Source: Ignavibacteriales bacterium (GTDB lineage: Bacteria > Bacteroidota > Ignavibacteria > UBA10030). Taken from it: a stretch of 32,565 nucleotides of DNA. A program made the position numbers and the translations under genes. The notes beneath the pieces are model-generated. The model was not told the origin of the DNA. It made no database searches and saw only the letters and a program-made list of their open reading frames with translations. The DNA lies in assembly GCA_016194505.1 (NCBI GenBank), contig JACQBK010000021.1:1-32565 (forward strand), read 5' to 3'. Of this stretch, positions 17,091-23,173 are shown piece by piece (the first letter of the stretch is position 1; the number at the start of each line of letters is the position of its first letter).

Positions 17091-17147
17091 TTGACTTTAT
17101 TTCAGCTAATCTGTATCATTCTAATAGATTAGGTTTAAAGTCTAATC
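17091..17147 (+). promoter_or_regulatory. Promoter and dyad upstream of the lipoprotein/LysM pair
   Basis: TTGACT (17091-17096) and TATCAT (17114-17119) are 17 nt apart, a good sigma-70-type match; read as a Bacteroidota-type promoter it is TTG-N20-TAnnATTC. Directly downstream, CTAAT-AG-ATTAG (17121-17132) is a palindrome, and GATTAG (17127-17132) also pairs with CTAATC (17142-17147). These three half-sites lie at or just after the predicted transcript start, so they may be an operator or a 5' leader hairpin. Confidence 0.55.
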
Positions 17148-17177
17148 CCGATTCAGAAATTAACAGGAGAAGTTCTC

Positions 17178-17438
17178 ATGAAGAAATCATTTGTTGGTCT
17201 TGTGGTTGCGGGCGCTTTGCTTGCTTCGGTTGTTGCAGGCTGCTCCAACAAGCCAAATGCAGAGGAATTAAAAAAATTGGAAGATTTAAAAGCGGAAGTC
17301 GCCTCTCTGGAAAAAGCCGTTTCTGCTAAGGAGTCCGAGAAAGCCGCACTGCAAAAAGCCATTGCCGATAAGGCTGGTCAATTGACTCAGTGCGAAAAAG
17401 ACAAAGCGCTCGTCCAAGAGCGCGTTAAAGGAATGTAA
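17178..17438 (+). CDS. Small coiled-coil lipoprotein
   Basis: The 86-residue protein has a lipoprotein signal peptide, MKKSFVGLVVAGALLASVVAG, followed by the lipobox Cys at 22. The rest is one charged heptad-patterned helix (LKKLEDLKAEVASLEKAVSA...) expected to form a coiled coil. In form it resembles Lpp/Braun-type or other small outer-membrane lipoproteins, but there is no C-terminal Lys for peptidoglycan attachment (it ends in VKGM). Shine-Dalgarno CAGGAG lies upstream of the ATG. It is followed 30 nt later by an exported coiled-coil LysM protein, and the two probably cooperate in envelope anchoring. Confidence 0.85.
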   Translation: MKKSFVGLVVAGALLASVVAGCSNKPNAEELKKLEDLKAEVASLEKAVSAKESEKAALQKAIADKAGQLTQCEKDKALVQERVKGM

Positions 17439-17468
17439 CTCTGACCCCATAGCAAGGAGAATATGACA

Positions 17469-18221
17469 ATGAAATTTTTCAGCCGTTTAAGCCTTATCAC
17501 TGTGTTGCTCGTTGCGAGCTTGGCAGTTGTTATGGCGCAGGAAATGACAAAAGACGAGTGGCAAAAGCAGATGACTGAATATACCGCCAAGCAGGCGGAT
17601 TTAAAGTCCAAGTTGAACACCCTTCAAGGGGAAATTGATGCCTTGAAAAAACAAGACGCCGATAAAGCTGCCGCTCTTAAGAAATGCAACGATGAGCTGA
17701 TGGCGTTAGTCGGGGCGGATGCCGCTTCCGATCGCGCCTTTGCCGCACAGCTTGACCAGATTGATGCGAAAATCAACGAGCTTTCCAAACTTTCGAATCA
17801 AGATTTATGGGCACGCAAATCCGAATTGGATGATGTGCAAAAAATGCTTGATGCGGTCAAGAAAAACAAATTGAGCGCATTGCCAAAGTATTATGATCGC
17901 ATCAAAGAACAGCAAAACCGGCTCGATGCCTTGAGGAAGACCGTGGATAACGTGCAAATGTCTATGACCTACACGGTCGGTACATGGGCAAAGGATAGAG
18001 ATTGCCTCTGGAACATCGCCAAAAAGCCAAAGATTTATGATAATGCTTTCTTATGGCCCAAGATTTGGCAGGGAAACCGAGACCAAATCAAAAATCCGGA
18101 CGTGATTAAAAAAGGACAGGTGTTGAAGATTCCGGCGAAAGCAGATTTGACGAAAGAAGAAAAAGCCGCGGTGCGTTCGTACTGGCAGCGAAAACAATCA
18201 GCCGCGCCGGCTGGTAAATAA
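17469..18221 (+). CDS. Exported coiled-coil protein with C-terminal LysM domain
   Basis: The ~250-residue protein has a cleavable signal peptide (MKFFSRLSLITVLLVASLAVVMAQ). A long coiled-coil region follows (about residues 30-155, e.g. LKSKLNTLQGEIDALKKQ). The C-terminal LysM-like module has YTVGTWAKDRDCLWNIAKK, the WPKIWQGNRDQI helix and KKGQVLKIP, and should bind peptidoglycan. I choose ATG 17469 over 17463 because it lies 9 nt from AAGGAG (17454-17459), whereas 17463 is only 3 nt away. Its pairing with the preceding lipoprotein and the shared promoter and terminator suggest a two-gene envelope-tethering unit. Confidence 0.87.
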   Translation: MKFFSRLSLITVLLVASLAVVMAQEMTKDEWQKQMTEYTAKQADLKSKLNTLQGEIDALKKQDADKAAALKKCNDELMALVGADAASDRAFAAQLDQIDAKINELSKLSNQDLWARKSELDDVQKMLDAVKKNKLSALPKYYDRIKEQQNRLDALRKTVDNVQMSMTYTVGTWAKDRDCLWNIAKKPKIYDNAFLWPKIWQGNRDQIKNPDVIKKGQVLKIPAKADLTKEEKAAVRSYWQRKQSAAPAGK

Positions 18222-18276
18222 CAGGAGGATAGCTCCCAACGTTCTCTTTTGTTGATCATCATTTCTTATTTGTTAG

Positions 18277-18326
18277 AACGCCCTCACCGCATTCGTATGC
18301 GGTTCTGAGGGCGTTTCGTTTTTTTT
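18277..18326 (+). terminator. Rho-independent terminator after the LysM gene
   Basis: AACGCCCTCA (18277-18286) pairs with TGAGGGCGTT (18306-18315) and CCGCAT (18287-18292) with ATGCGG (18297-18302). There is a TCGT loop and a 3-nt bulge, followed by a run of eight T (18319-18326). Confidence 0.93.
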
Positions 18327-18351
18327 AATCTTACTTTAGGAGGATTACCGT

Positions 18352-19341
18352 TTGGTTGAACGAAGGGTGCAGCTTGCAGGAATAGACACAGTGCAGTTGT
18401 TAGGATTCAATGATGCCAATCTTCAAATGGTCGAAGACCGCTTCGATGCGACAATTACCGTCCGTGGCGACCAGATTACGCTGCGCGGTTCGCAAAGTGA
18501 TACTGCCAAAATAGAAAAAATCTTCAAGGAGCTGATTTATATTCTTAACAAAAATGGAAACCTTGCTCCGAGCGATGTTGAAATGGTGATTGATCTTGTT
18601 TCGGTGAACGGTTCGACACCGGAACTGCCGCGAGATTCATCCGAAGATGCAGATTATGCGATATTGTACACGAAGGTTGGAATCATTAAAGCCCGCACGT
18701 CCGGTCAAAAGGCATACATCCAGCAAGTAAGAAAAAACGATATCGTGTTTGCGATCGGTCCGGCAGGCACAGGCAAAACGTATCTTGCTGTCGCGATGGC
18801 AGTCGCCGCGCTTAAGAACCGGGATGTAACGAAAATTGTGTTGGCACGGCCCGCTGTGGAAGCGGGCGAAAACTTAGGATTTCTCCCCGGCGACTTACAG
18901 GAAAAAGTTGACCCGTATCTTCGCCCACTCTATGATGCGCTTGATGACATGCTCACCGCCGAGAAGCTCAAGAGCTATATGGAAAAGCGTATTATTGAGA
19001 TTGTGCCGCTGGCGTATATGCGGGGAAGAACATTGCACAACGCTTTTGTTATTCTGGATGAAGCGCAAAATGCCTCTGCAATGCAGATGAAGATGTTCCT
19101 GACGCGGCTTGGGGCGCATTCACGCGCCATTATCACAGGCGATATAACGCAGATTGACTTGCCGCAGAATACGATTTCCGGCTTGGTGCAAATTCGAGAT
19201 GTGCTGAAATCCATCCAGGGCGTAGCATTTACATATCTGGATGTGAACGACGTCGTTCGCCACCGCTTGGTGAAAGATATTATTGACGCGTACGAGAAGT
19301 ATAATTCGAAAGTAAATGGGGCGTCAAGAAGTAAGGAGTAG
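18352..19341 (+). CDS. phoH: PhoH-like P-loop ATPase
   Basis: The 329-residue protein has an N-terminal KH-like region (LLGFNDANLQMVEDRFDATI) and a PhoH ATPase core: Walker A GPAGTGKT (136-143), LARPAVEAGENLGFLPGD, Walker B FVILDEAQN (D236/E237), and TRLG...ITGDITQIDLP. It matches the YbeZ/PhoH group, implicated in RNA metabolism and often found near ybeY; ybeY is not adjacent here. The start is TTG at 18352, supported by a full AGGAGG at 18338-18343 with an 8-nt spacer and by the family N-terminus. It is monocistronic between two strong terminators. Confidence 0.95.
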   Translation: MVERRVQLAGIDTVQLLGFNDANLQMVEDRFDATITVRGDQITLRGSQSDTAKIEKIFKELIYILNKNGNLAPSDVEMVIDLVSVNGSTPELPRDSSEDADYAILYTKVGIIKARTSGQKAYIQQVRKNDIVFAIGPAGTGKTYLAVAMAVAALKNRDVTKIVLARPAVEAGENLGFLPGDLQEKVDPYLRPLYDALDDMLTAEKLKSYMEKRIIEIVPLAYMRGRTLHNAFVILDEAQNASAMQMKMFLTRLGAHSRAIITGDITQIDLPQNTISGLVQIRDVLKSIQGVAFTYLDVNDVVRHRLVKDIIDAYEKYNSKVNGASRSKE

Positions 19342-19346
19342 GCTCG

Positions 19347-19382
19347 TTTTTTTGTCCCCCTTAACAAAGGGGGACAAAAAAA
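19347..19382. terminator. Bidirectional terminator between phoH and mazG
   Basis: A perfect 16-bp stem, TTTTTTTGTCCCCCTT (19347-19362) with AAGGGGGACAAAAAAA (19367-19382), has an AACA loop. It gives a U-tract on both strands and lies between convergent genes. Confidence 0.92.
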
Positions 19383-19391
19383 CTCCGAAAA

Positions 19392-19434
19392 TTGTAGTGG
19401 TGAGTTTGAAACCCGCCACTACAAGGGTTTCAAC
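19392..19434. repeat. Palindromic intergenic repeat with interlocked arms
   Basis: TTGTAGTGG (19392-19400) pairs perfectly with CCACTACAA (19416-19424). The segment GTTTGAAACCC (19404-19414) inside can pair with GGGTTTCAAC (19425-19434) outside, one T extra. The order A-B-A'-B' allows either a long hairpin or a pseudoknot. It looks like a REP-type intergenic palindrome. Confidence 0.55.
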
Positions 19435-19444
19435 AGAGAAATCA

Positions 19445-20230
19445 CTAAGCTTTTTTTCTCTCCTTTTTCTTCCCCTCATTCCAAATTGCATCCATCTCTT
19501 CAAGCGAGGAGTGTTCGATCTTTTTACCCTGCCGTTTCAACTCCTGTTCGATGTGTTGAAAGCGTTTGGCAAATTTTTTCGTCGCTTTCCGCAGGGCATT
19601 CTCAGAGTTGATATTAAGAAAGCGCGCATAGTTGGTCAGTGCAAAGAGGAGATCGCCGAACTCTTCTTCCACTTCGGCATGGGAGCCGGATTTTTCGGCA
19701 TTATGGACTTCTTCTATTTCTTCCTTCACTTTGTTCCAGACATCGTCTTTGTGTTTCCAATCGAACCCTACTTTCGCGGCTTTTTCCTGAAGGCGGTGTG
19801 CGCGTAGTAAAGCAGGTAGTTTAGCGGGAACGCCGTCCATCAACGATTCGCGCCCTTCGGTCATTTTGATGCGCTCCCAATTTTTCTTGACCTCGTGGGC
19901 ATCTGCCACTTTGACATCGCCAAACACGTGGGGATGGCGGCGCTTCAATTTTTCAATTGAATCCGAAAGGACATTATCAATCGTAAATGCGGATTCTTCC
20001 TCCGCCATAATGGAGTGGAGCGCTATGTGGAGCATTAAATCGCCCAATTCCATCTTAAGCTCTTGCAGATTGTTATGGTCAATGGTTTCCACGACCTCGT
20101 ACGCCTCTTCAATAAGGCTATGGCGTATGGATTGGTGGGTTTGCTCACGGTCCCAGGGGCATTCTTTCCTCAATCTCCGCACAATTTGGATGTATTCGGT
20201 AAAACGCGCTCCAATATCATTTTTTTCCAC
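19445..20230 (-). CDS. mazG: Nucleoside triphosphate pyrophosphohydrolase MazG
   Basis: The 261-residue protein has the two tandem MazG domains of the full-length enzyme, which hydrolyses NTPs/dNTPs to monophosphate and pyrophosphate and acts in nucleotide sanitation. Visible are CPWDREQTHQSIRHSLIEEA (the hallmark), the metal-binding E-E-A-Y-E-V and E-L-G-D-L-M-L-H of domain one, RRHPHVFGD, and the second set (EEIEEV, EEFGDLLFAL). The start is GTG (complement of 20228-20230), with AAGGAG a few bases upstream on this strand. This is the only - strand gene in the window. Confidence 0.95.
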   Translation of the reverse strand: MEKNDIGARFTEYIQIVRRLRKECPWDREQTHQSIRHSLIEEAYEVVETIDHNNLQELKMELGDLMLHIALHSIMAEEESAFTIDNVLSDSIEKLKRRHPHVFGDVKVADAHEVKKNWERIKMTEGRESLMDGVPAKLPALLRAHRLQEKAAKVGFDWKHKDDVWNKVKEEIEEVHNAEKSGSHAEVEEEFGDLLFALTNYARFLNINSENALRKATKKFAKRFQHIEQELKRQGKKIEHSSLEEMDAIWNEGKKKERKKA

Positions 20231-20347
20231 TGTATTCTCCTTGTTGATGCATCATCATAAAAAAAAGTTGAGGGAGAAGCAATAAAAAGGACATGTATTT
20301 GAATGACTTATAAAGAGGACTTCACCCTAACCGATCTAAAACTTCTT

Positions 20348-20379
20348 ATTGTCTTTTAGCGTGATTATCGTTACCTTTA
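20348..20379 (+). promoter_or_regulatory. Bacteroidota-type promoter of the tRNA gene
   Basis: ATTG (20348-20351) and TACCTTTA (20372-20379) are 20 nt apart, fitting the -33/-7 (TTTG, TAnnTTTG) pattern and placing the start close to the tRNA 5' end at 20388. The rest of the mazG-tRNA gap (20231-20347) shows nothing recognisable. Confidence 0.4.
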
Positions 20380-20387
20380 GAATGACC

Positions 20388-20461
20388 GGGGCTGTAGCTC
20401 AGTCTGGGAGAGCGCTTCGTTCGCAACGAAGAGGTCGGGAGTTCGATCCTCCTCAGCTCCA
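20388..20461 (+). tRNA. tRNA-Ala (anticodon CGC)
   Basis: A full cloverleaf can be folded. The acceptor is GGGGCTG (20388-20394) with CAGCTCC (20454-20460) and discriminator A 20461. The D arm is GCTC...GAGC. The anticodon stem is CTTCG/CGAAG with loop TTCGCAA, anticodon CGC, reading GCG (alanine). The T arm is GGGAG-TTCGATC-CTCCT. The G3:U70 wobble, the identity element of alanine tRNAs, is present. CCA is not encoded (ACAA follows). Confidence 0.96.
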
Positions 20462-20537
20462 CAAGTTTGGAGGAGTTCTGCGCCAAAAAGCTTGGCGCAT
20501 CAGCCTCTGGCGGAGATCCTCATCAGCTCCACAAGTT
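20445..20537 (+). repeat. Duplicated 3' end of the tRNA-Ala gene flanking a hairpin insert
   Basis: The last 17 bp of the tRNA plus 6 bp downstream (20445-20467) recur at 20515-20537 with 22 of 23 bases identical, 70 bp apart. The 47-nt insert between them carries a perfect hairpin TGCGCCAA/TTGGCGCA (20479-20486 / 20492-20499) and then GCCTCTGGCGGA. This is consistent with a direct duplication made by insertion of a small palindromic element, or with a relic attachment site. Confidence 0.7.
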
Positions 20538-20571
20538 GGTGATTAGTTAAATGGTGAGTGGTTAACTGGTT

Positions 20572-20603
20572 TGCGCCAGAGGCGCATCCGCCTTTGGCGG
20601 AAA
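20572..20603. repeat. Second copy of the double-hairpin element
   Basis: TGCGCC-AGA-GGCGCA (20572-20586) is followed by TCCGCC-TTT-GGCGGA (20587-20601). This matches the insert next to the tRNA (TGCGCC...GGCGCATCAGCCTCTGGCGGA) apart from loop length and a few substitutions. The surrounding 20538-20690 is AT-rich and made of degenerate words (ttaaatggtgagtggttaac, ttaaccatttaacgagttaa) that are partly inverted copies of one another. No gene is seen. Confidence 0.6.
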
Positions 20604-20682
20604 TTTGTGAGTGGTTCATTGGTGAGTAAAAACCGCTATCATTTAACCATTTAACGAGTTAACCAATTCACTAATTCACAAG

Positions 20683-20713
20683 TGTGTTATAGAATTACGG
20701 AGAGTATATTTGT
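20683..20713 (+). promoter_or_regulatory. Bacteroidota-type promoter of the SRP RNA gene
   Basis: TGTG (20683-20686) and a perfect TAnnTTTG, TATATTTG (20706-20713), are 19 nt apart. The expected start is near 20720, about 12 nt before the terminal stem of the SRP RNA, so the precursor may be trimmed. Confidence 0.45.
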
Positions 20714-20731
20714 CTATTGTTTTCGCCTTTG

Positions 20732-20833
20732 AGGTCAAGTCCTGTGCAACAGAACGTTGCTTAACCCCGCCAGGTCCGGAAGGAAGCAACGGTCGGCAAA
20801 GAGTTTTGTGTGACACAGGGTCGCTTGACCTCT
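20732..20833 (+). ncRNA. ffs: Signal recognition particle RNA, small bacterial (4.5S) type
   Basis: The ends GAGGTCAAG (20732-20740) and CTTGACCTC (20825-20833) form the closing stem. The apical part contains the invariant SRP domain IV signature, AGGTCCGGAAGGAAGCA (20773-20789), which binds Ffh. Total length is about 102 nt, as expected for a 4.5S-like RNA without Alu domain. Exact 5' and 3' ends are estimated from the stem. A T-rich stretch follows and may serve as the terminator. Confidence 0.95.
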
Positions 20834-20911
20834 TTTGTTATGTGCCATCCCGCTTTACCTCGTAAAACGAGGTGAACGGGACAGGCAGGTTTGCTTGACC
20901 CCTTTTGTTAT
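20824..20911 (+). repeat. Duplicated 3' end of the SRP RNA gene flanking a hairpin insert
   Basis: GCTTGACCTCTTTTGTTAT (20824-20842) recurs at 20893-20911 with 18 of 19 bases identical, 69 bp apart. The 50-nt insert forms a long hairpin: TCCCG (20849-20853) with CGGGA (20878-20882), and TTTACCTCGT (20855-20864) with ACGAGGTGAA (20868-20877). This mirrors the arrangement at the tRNA gene. Confidence 0.7.
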
Positions 20912-21183
20912 TCAGCTACCCCAGCTACCATAGGAACGTAGCTTCAAGAGTGTTAGCCTCATTCGTTGGCTGTTCACCTCGCAATGTGGACAAAAACGAA
21001 CCAAACCCACTATGTTATTCATTATTTCAATATTATTATTTACCACCAGTCTTGCGCATCTATGGTATGCTCCGGTAAGCTTTAGGCTTCGGGGCAGACA
21101 GGCGCAACGCTTTGGTCGTTATGGACAAACACACACACGAGTGTTCTTCCCCTCCTATTCCGCACAGCGTAATAGGCGGGCAA

Positions 21184-21204
21184 GCCTGTCCGCCTCCGGC
21201 GGAC
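21184..21204. repeat. GC-rich palindrome in the gap before rng
   Basis: The gap 20912-21288 (377 nt) has no convincing gene. It contains GCCTGTCCGCC-TCC-GGCGGAC, a 7-bp perfect hairpin (21188-21194 / 21198-21204) that shares the GCCTGTCCGCC word with the palindrome at 8241. The word GCCTGTCC also occurs on the opposite strand at 20880-20887. Nothing else in this gap was recognised. Confidence 0.5.
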
Positions 21205-21288
21205 TTACAATGGGGCAACGTCCATCTCCGTCCAGCGCGATGTGTAGTCATTCCGTCGAGTGGAGGCTGCAGTGGAACGAAACCCTTT

Positions 21289-22917
21289 ATGAAAAAAGAT
21301 ATTATTATCAATTCCACGGCGAACGAACATCGTATCGCCATTCTTGAAGACAGCAAGCTCGCAGAGCTTTTTGTTGAAACCCCCGGCAAAGAACGCATGG
21401 TGGGGGATATTTACTTCGGCAAAGTTGCCAAAGTCATGCCCGGTATCCGGGCGGCGTTCATAGATATTGGTCTCCAGCAAGACGCCTTCCTGCATTTCTC
21501 CGATATCGGTTCCTCTCTTTCCGAATATAACGCCATGTTCGAAGACGACGATGATGAAGAAAAACCTTCCGCTCTTCCCGGTGAAGCCCAAGCCGCAGAA
21601 GGAGGAAATGGTGCCGCAGTTACAACTATCTCTACTGTTGAAAGGCGCACGTCATCTCACAATGGTGGTCATGAGAGAAGGCACGCCCTCGAAGTGAGTA
21701 TTCAAAAGGGGCAGGAAATTCTCGTCCAGATTACCAAAGAGCCTGTCGGAAAAAAAGGCGTTCGCGTCACATCGGAAATTTCACTCCCCGGACGCTTTCT
21801 TGTTTTGCTTCCGTTCGACGGCAAAGTTGGCGTTTCCAAAAAACTTACCGACTTCAAAGAGAAACGACGGCTGAGAAGAATTGTCCGCTCGATGCTTCCC
21901 GCCGGGTTCGGCACAATCATCAGAACCGTTGCCGACGGTAAAGAAGAAACCCTCATCAAACAAGATTTGGAAGAGTTGCTCAGGGTGTGGCGCAATATCG
22001 AGAAAGCCGTAAAAACAGAACAAGCCCCGGCTCTGGTGTACAAAGACATGACAACAACCTCAAGTGTCATCCGCGATTTATTCTCGGATAAAGTTGAGCA
22101 TGTCGTAGTGGACGACAAGAAGATGTTTAAAGAAATCAAAGCGTACGTCCAGTGGATGTCGCCGGATATGCTCGACCGCGTCGAATACTACAAAGGCAAG
22201 GAGCCTGTGTTCGATAAGTACGGCGTCGAAAAGGATATTCAAGGATTGATGAGCAAGAAGGTGTGGCTCAAGAGTGGCGGGTACATCTTCATCGAAAAAA
22301 CGGAAGCGATGACTGTTATCGATGTCAACAGCGGTCGCTACGCTGCAAAGAAGGAACAGGAACAAAATTCCTTGCGGACGGATCTTGAAGCTGCCCGAGA
22401 AATTTCCCGGCAACTCCGCTTGCGCGATATCGGCGGCATTATCGTCATAGATTTTATTGATCTCGACGATGAAAAAAATAAGAAAAAAGTTTACGATGAG
22501 ATGAAGAAAGAGCTGAAGAAAGAACGTGCAAAAATGACCATTCTTCCTCTCACCGAGTTCGGACTTATGCAGATGACACGGCAGCGCATACGCCAAAGCG
22601 TGCAAATGAGCCTAAGCGATGCGTGCCCAACCTGCGGCGGAACCGGTCTCGTGCAATCCAAGACGACAACGATCAACCAGATTGAACGGTGGATTAAGCG
22701 ATTTAAGTCGGAATCCCGCGAGTTTCGCTTACAGCTTAATGTCAACCCCGTGATTAGTGCATACTTAACGCAAGGGGCGATCAGTCGGCTGACGAAAATT
22801 ATGTTCAAGTTTTTCGTTCGCATTAAGCTGGTTACCGACCCCGCATTACCGATGGATGAGTTTCATTTTATTTCCCTCAAACAAAACAAAGACGTAACAG
22901 AACAGTATAAAGCGTAA
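21289..22917 (+). CDS. rng: Ribonuclease E/G family endoribonuclease
   Basis: Translated from ATG 21289 the product is 542 residues and begins MKKDIIINSTANEHRIAILE, which matches the RNase G N-terminus. The frame is open further upstream (to 21112), but that extension runs through repeat sequence and is not family-like. An S1 domain (GDIYFGKVAKVMPGIRAAFI) is interrupted by an acidic then low-complexity insert (EDDDDEEKPS... to about residue 140). The catalytic part has D345 in IDVNSGRY and D388 in IVIDFIDLDD, and the Zn-link cysteines C446/C449 in CPTCGGTG. It cleaves single-stranded RNA and acts in rRNA maturation and mRNA decay. There is no long C-terminal scaffold, so it is closer to RNase G than to E. 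No strong Shine-Dalgarno is present near 21289. Confidence 0.93.
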   Translation: MKKDIIINSTANEHRIAILEDSKLAELFVETPGKERMVGDIYFGKVAKVMPGIRAAFIDIGLQQDAFLHFSDIGSSLSEYNAMFEDDDDEEKPSALPGEAQAAEGGNGAAVTTISTVERRTSSHNGGHERRHALEVSIQKGQEILVQITKEPVGKKGVRVTSEISLPGRFLVLLPFDGKVGVSKKLTDFKEKRRLRRIVRSMLPAGFGTIIRTVADGKEETLIKQDLEELLRVWRNIEKAVKTEQAPALVYKDMTTTSSVIRDLFSDKVEHVVVDDKKMFKEIKAYVQWMSPDMLDRVEYYKGKEPVFDKYGVEKDIQGLMSKKVWLKSGGYIFIEKTEAMTVIDVNSGRYAAKKEQEQNSLRTDLEAAREISRQLRLRDIGGIIVIDFIDLDDEKNKKKVYDEMKKELKKERAKMTILPLTEFGLMQMTRQRIRQSVQMSLSDACPTCGGTGLVQSKTTTINQIERWIKRFKSESREFRLQLNVNPVISAYLTQGAISRLTKIMFKFFVRIKLVTDPALPMDEFHFISLKQNKDVTEQYKA

Positions 22918-22950
22918 TGAAAACCTACGCTAACAATGGTGAGTGATGGT

Positions 22951-23091
22951 CACCCTGAGCGCATCCCGGCAGTGACAATGTCGCTATCGGGAGAAGTCGA
23001 AGGGTCTGATTGGGTTTATTGTAGGGCGAGCTTCAGTTCGCCAAATGAGTTAGCGAAGTGTCCCAAGGGGATTCCCTTGGAAAAGTTCGCT
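22951..23091. repeat. Intergenic repeats and hairpins between rng and the transaldolase gene
   Basis: The 256-nt gap holds two repeat-like blocks. One runs from CACCCTGAGC (22951) to AGTCGAAGGGT (22994-23004), with an inner ATCCCG/CGGGA stem, a widespread type of intergenic repeat. The other is a nested hairpin with AGCGAA (23052-23057) pairing with TTCGCT (23086-23091) around CCAAGGG/CCCTTGG (23063-23080). No gene is seen. Confidence 0.5.
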
Positions 23092-23107
23092 TTACGTACG
23101 AAAAAGT

Positions 23108-23140
23108 TTTGAACCCTTGCAAGGTTCTATGATATTTTTG
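23108..23140 (+). promoter_or_regulatory. Bacteroidota-type promoter of the transaldolase gene
   Basis: TTTG (23108-23111) and TATTTTTG (23133-23140, a perfect TAnnTTTG) are 21 nt apart. The predicted start is near 23147, leaving a ~27-nt leader that includes AAGGA before the ATG at 23174. Confidence 0.5.
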
Positions 23141-23173
23141 TGAAGCTTTTTACTACTTTAAGGAACCTAACAG

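Noticed and set aside
20445-20537. Attachment site of an integrated island (attL/attR) at tRNA-Ala
   Set aside because: The repeats are only 70 bp apart with no integrase or cargo, so at most this is a relic; a small palindromic insertion explains it better.
20349-20546. 65-codon open frame across the tRNA
   Set aside because: It reads through the tRNA-Ala gene and the duplicated tail; it is not coding.
20538-20690. CRISPR-like or regular tandem array in the AT-rich stretch between tRNA and SRP RNA
   Set aside because: The similar words are degenerate, unevenly spaced and partly inverted, with no constant repeat or spacer length.
21112-21288. N-terminal extension of the RNase E/G gene by 59 codons
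   Set aside because: The extension passes through a GC-rich palindrome and lacks family similarity; the homologous N-terminus begins exactly at ATG 21289.
21012-21347. Open frame with a hydrophobic start before rng
   Set aside because: After about 20 hydrophobic residues it becomes arginine- and serine-rich shadow sequence, crosses the palindrome and overlaps rng in another frame.
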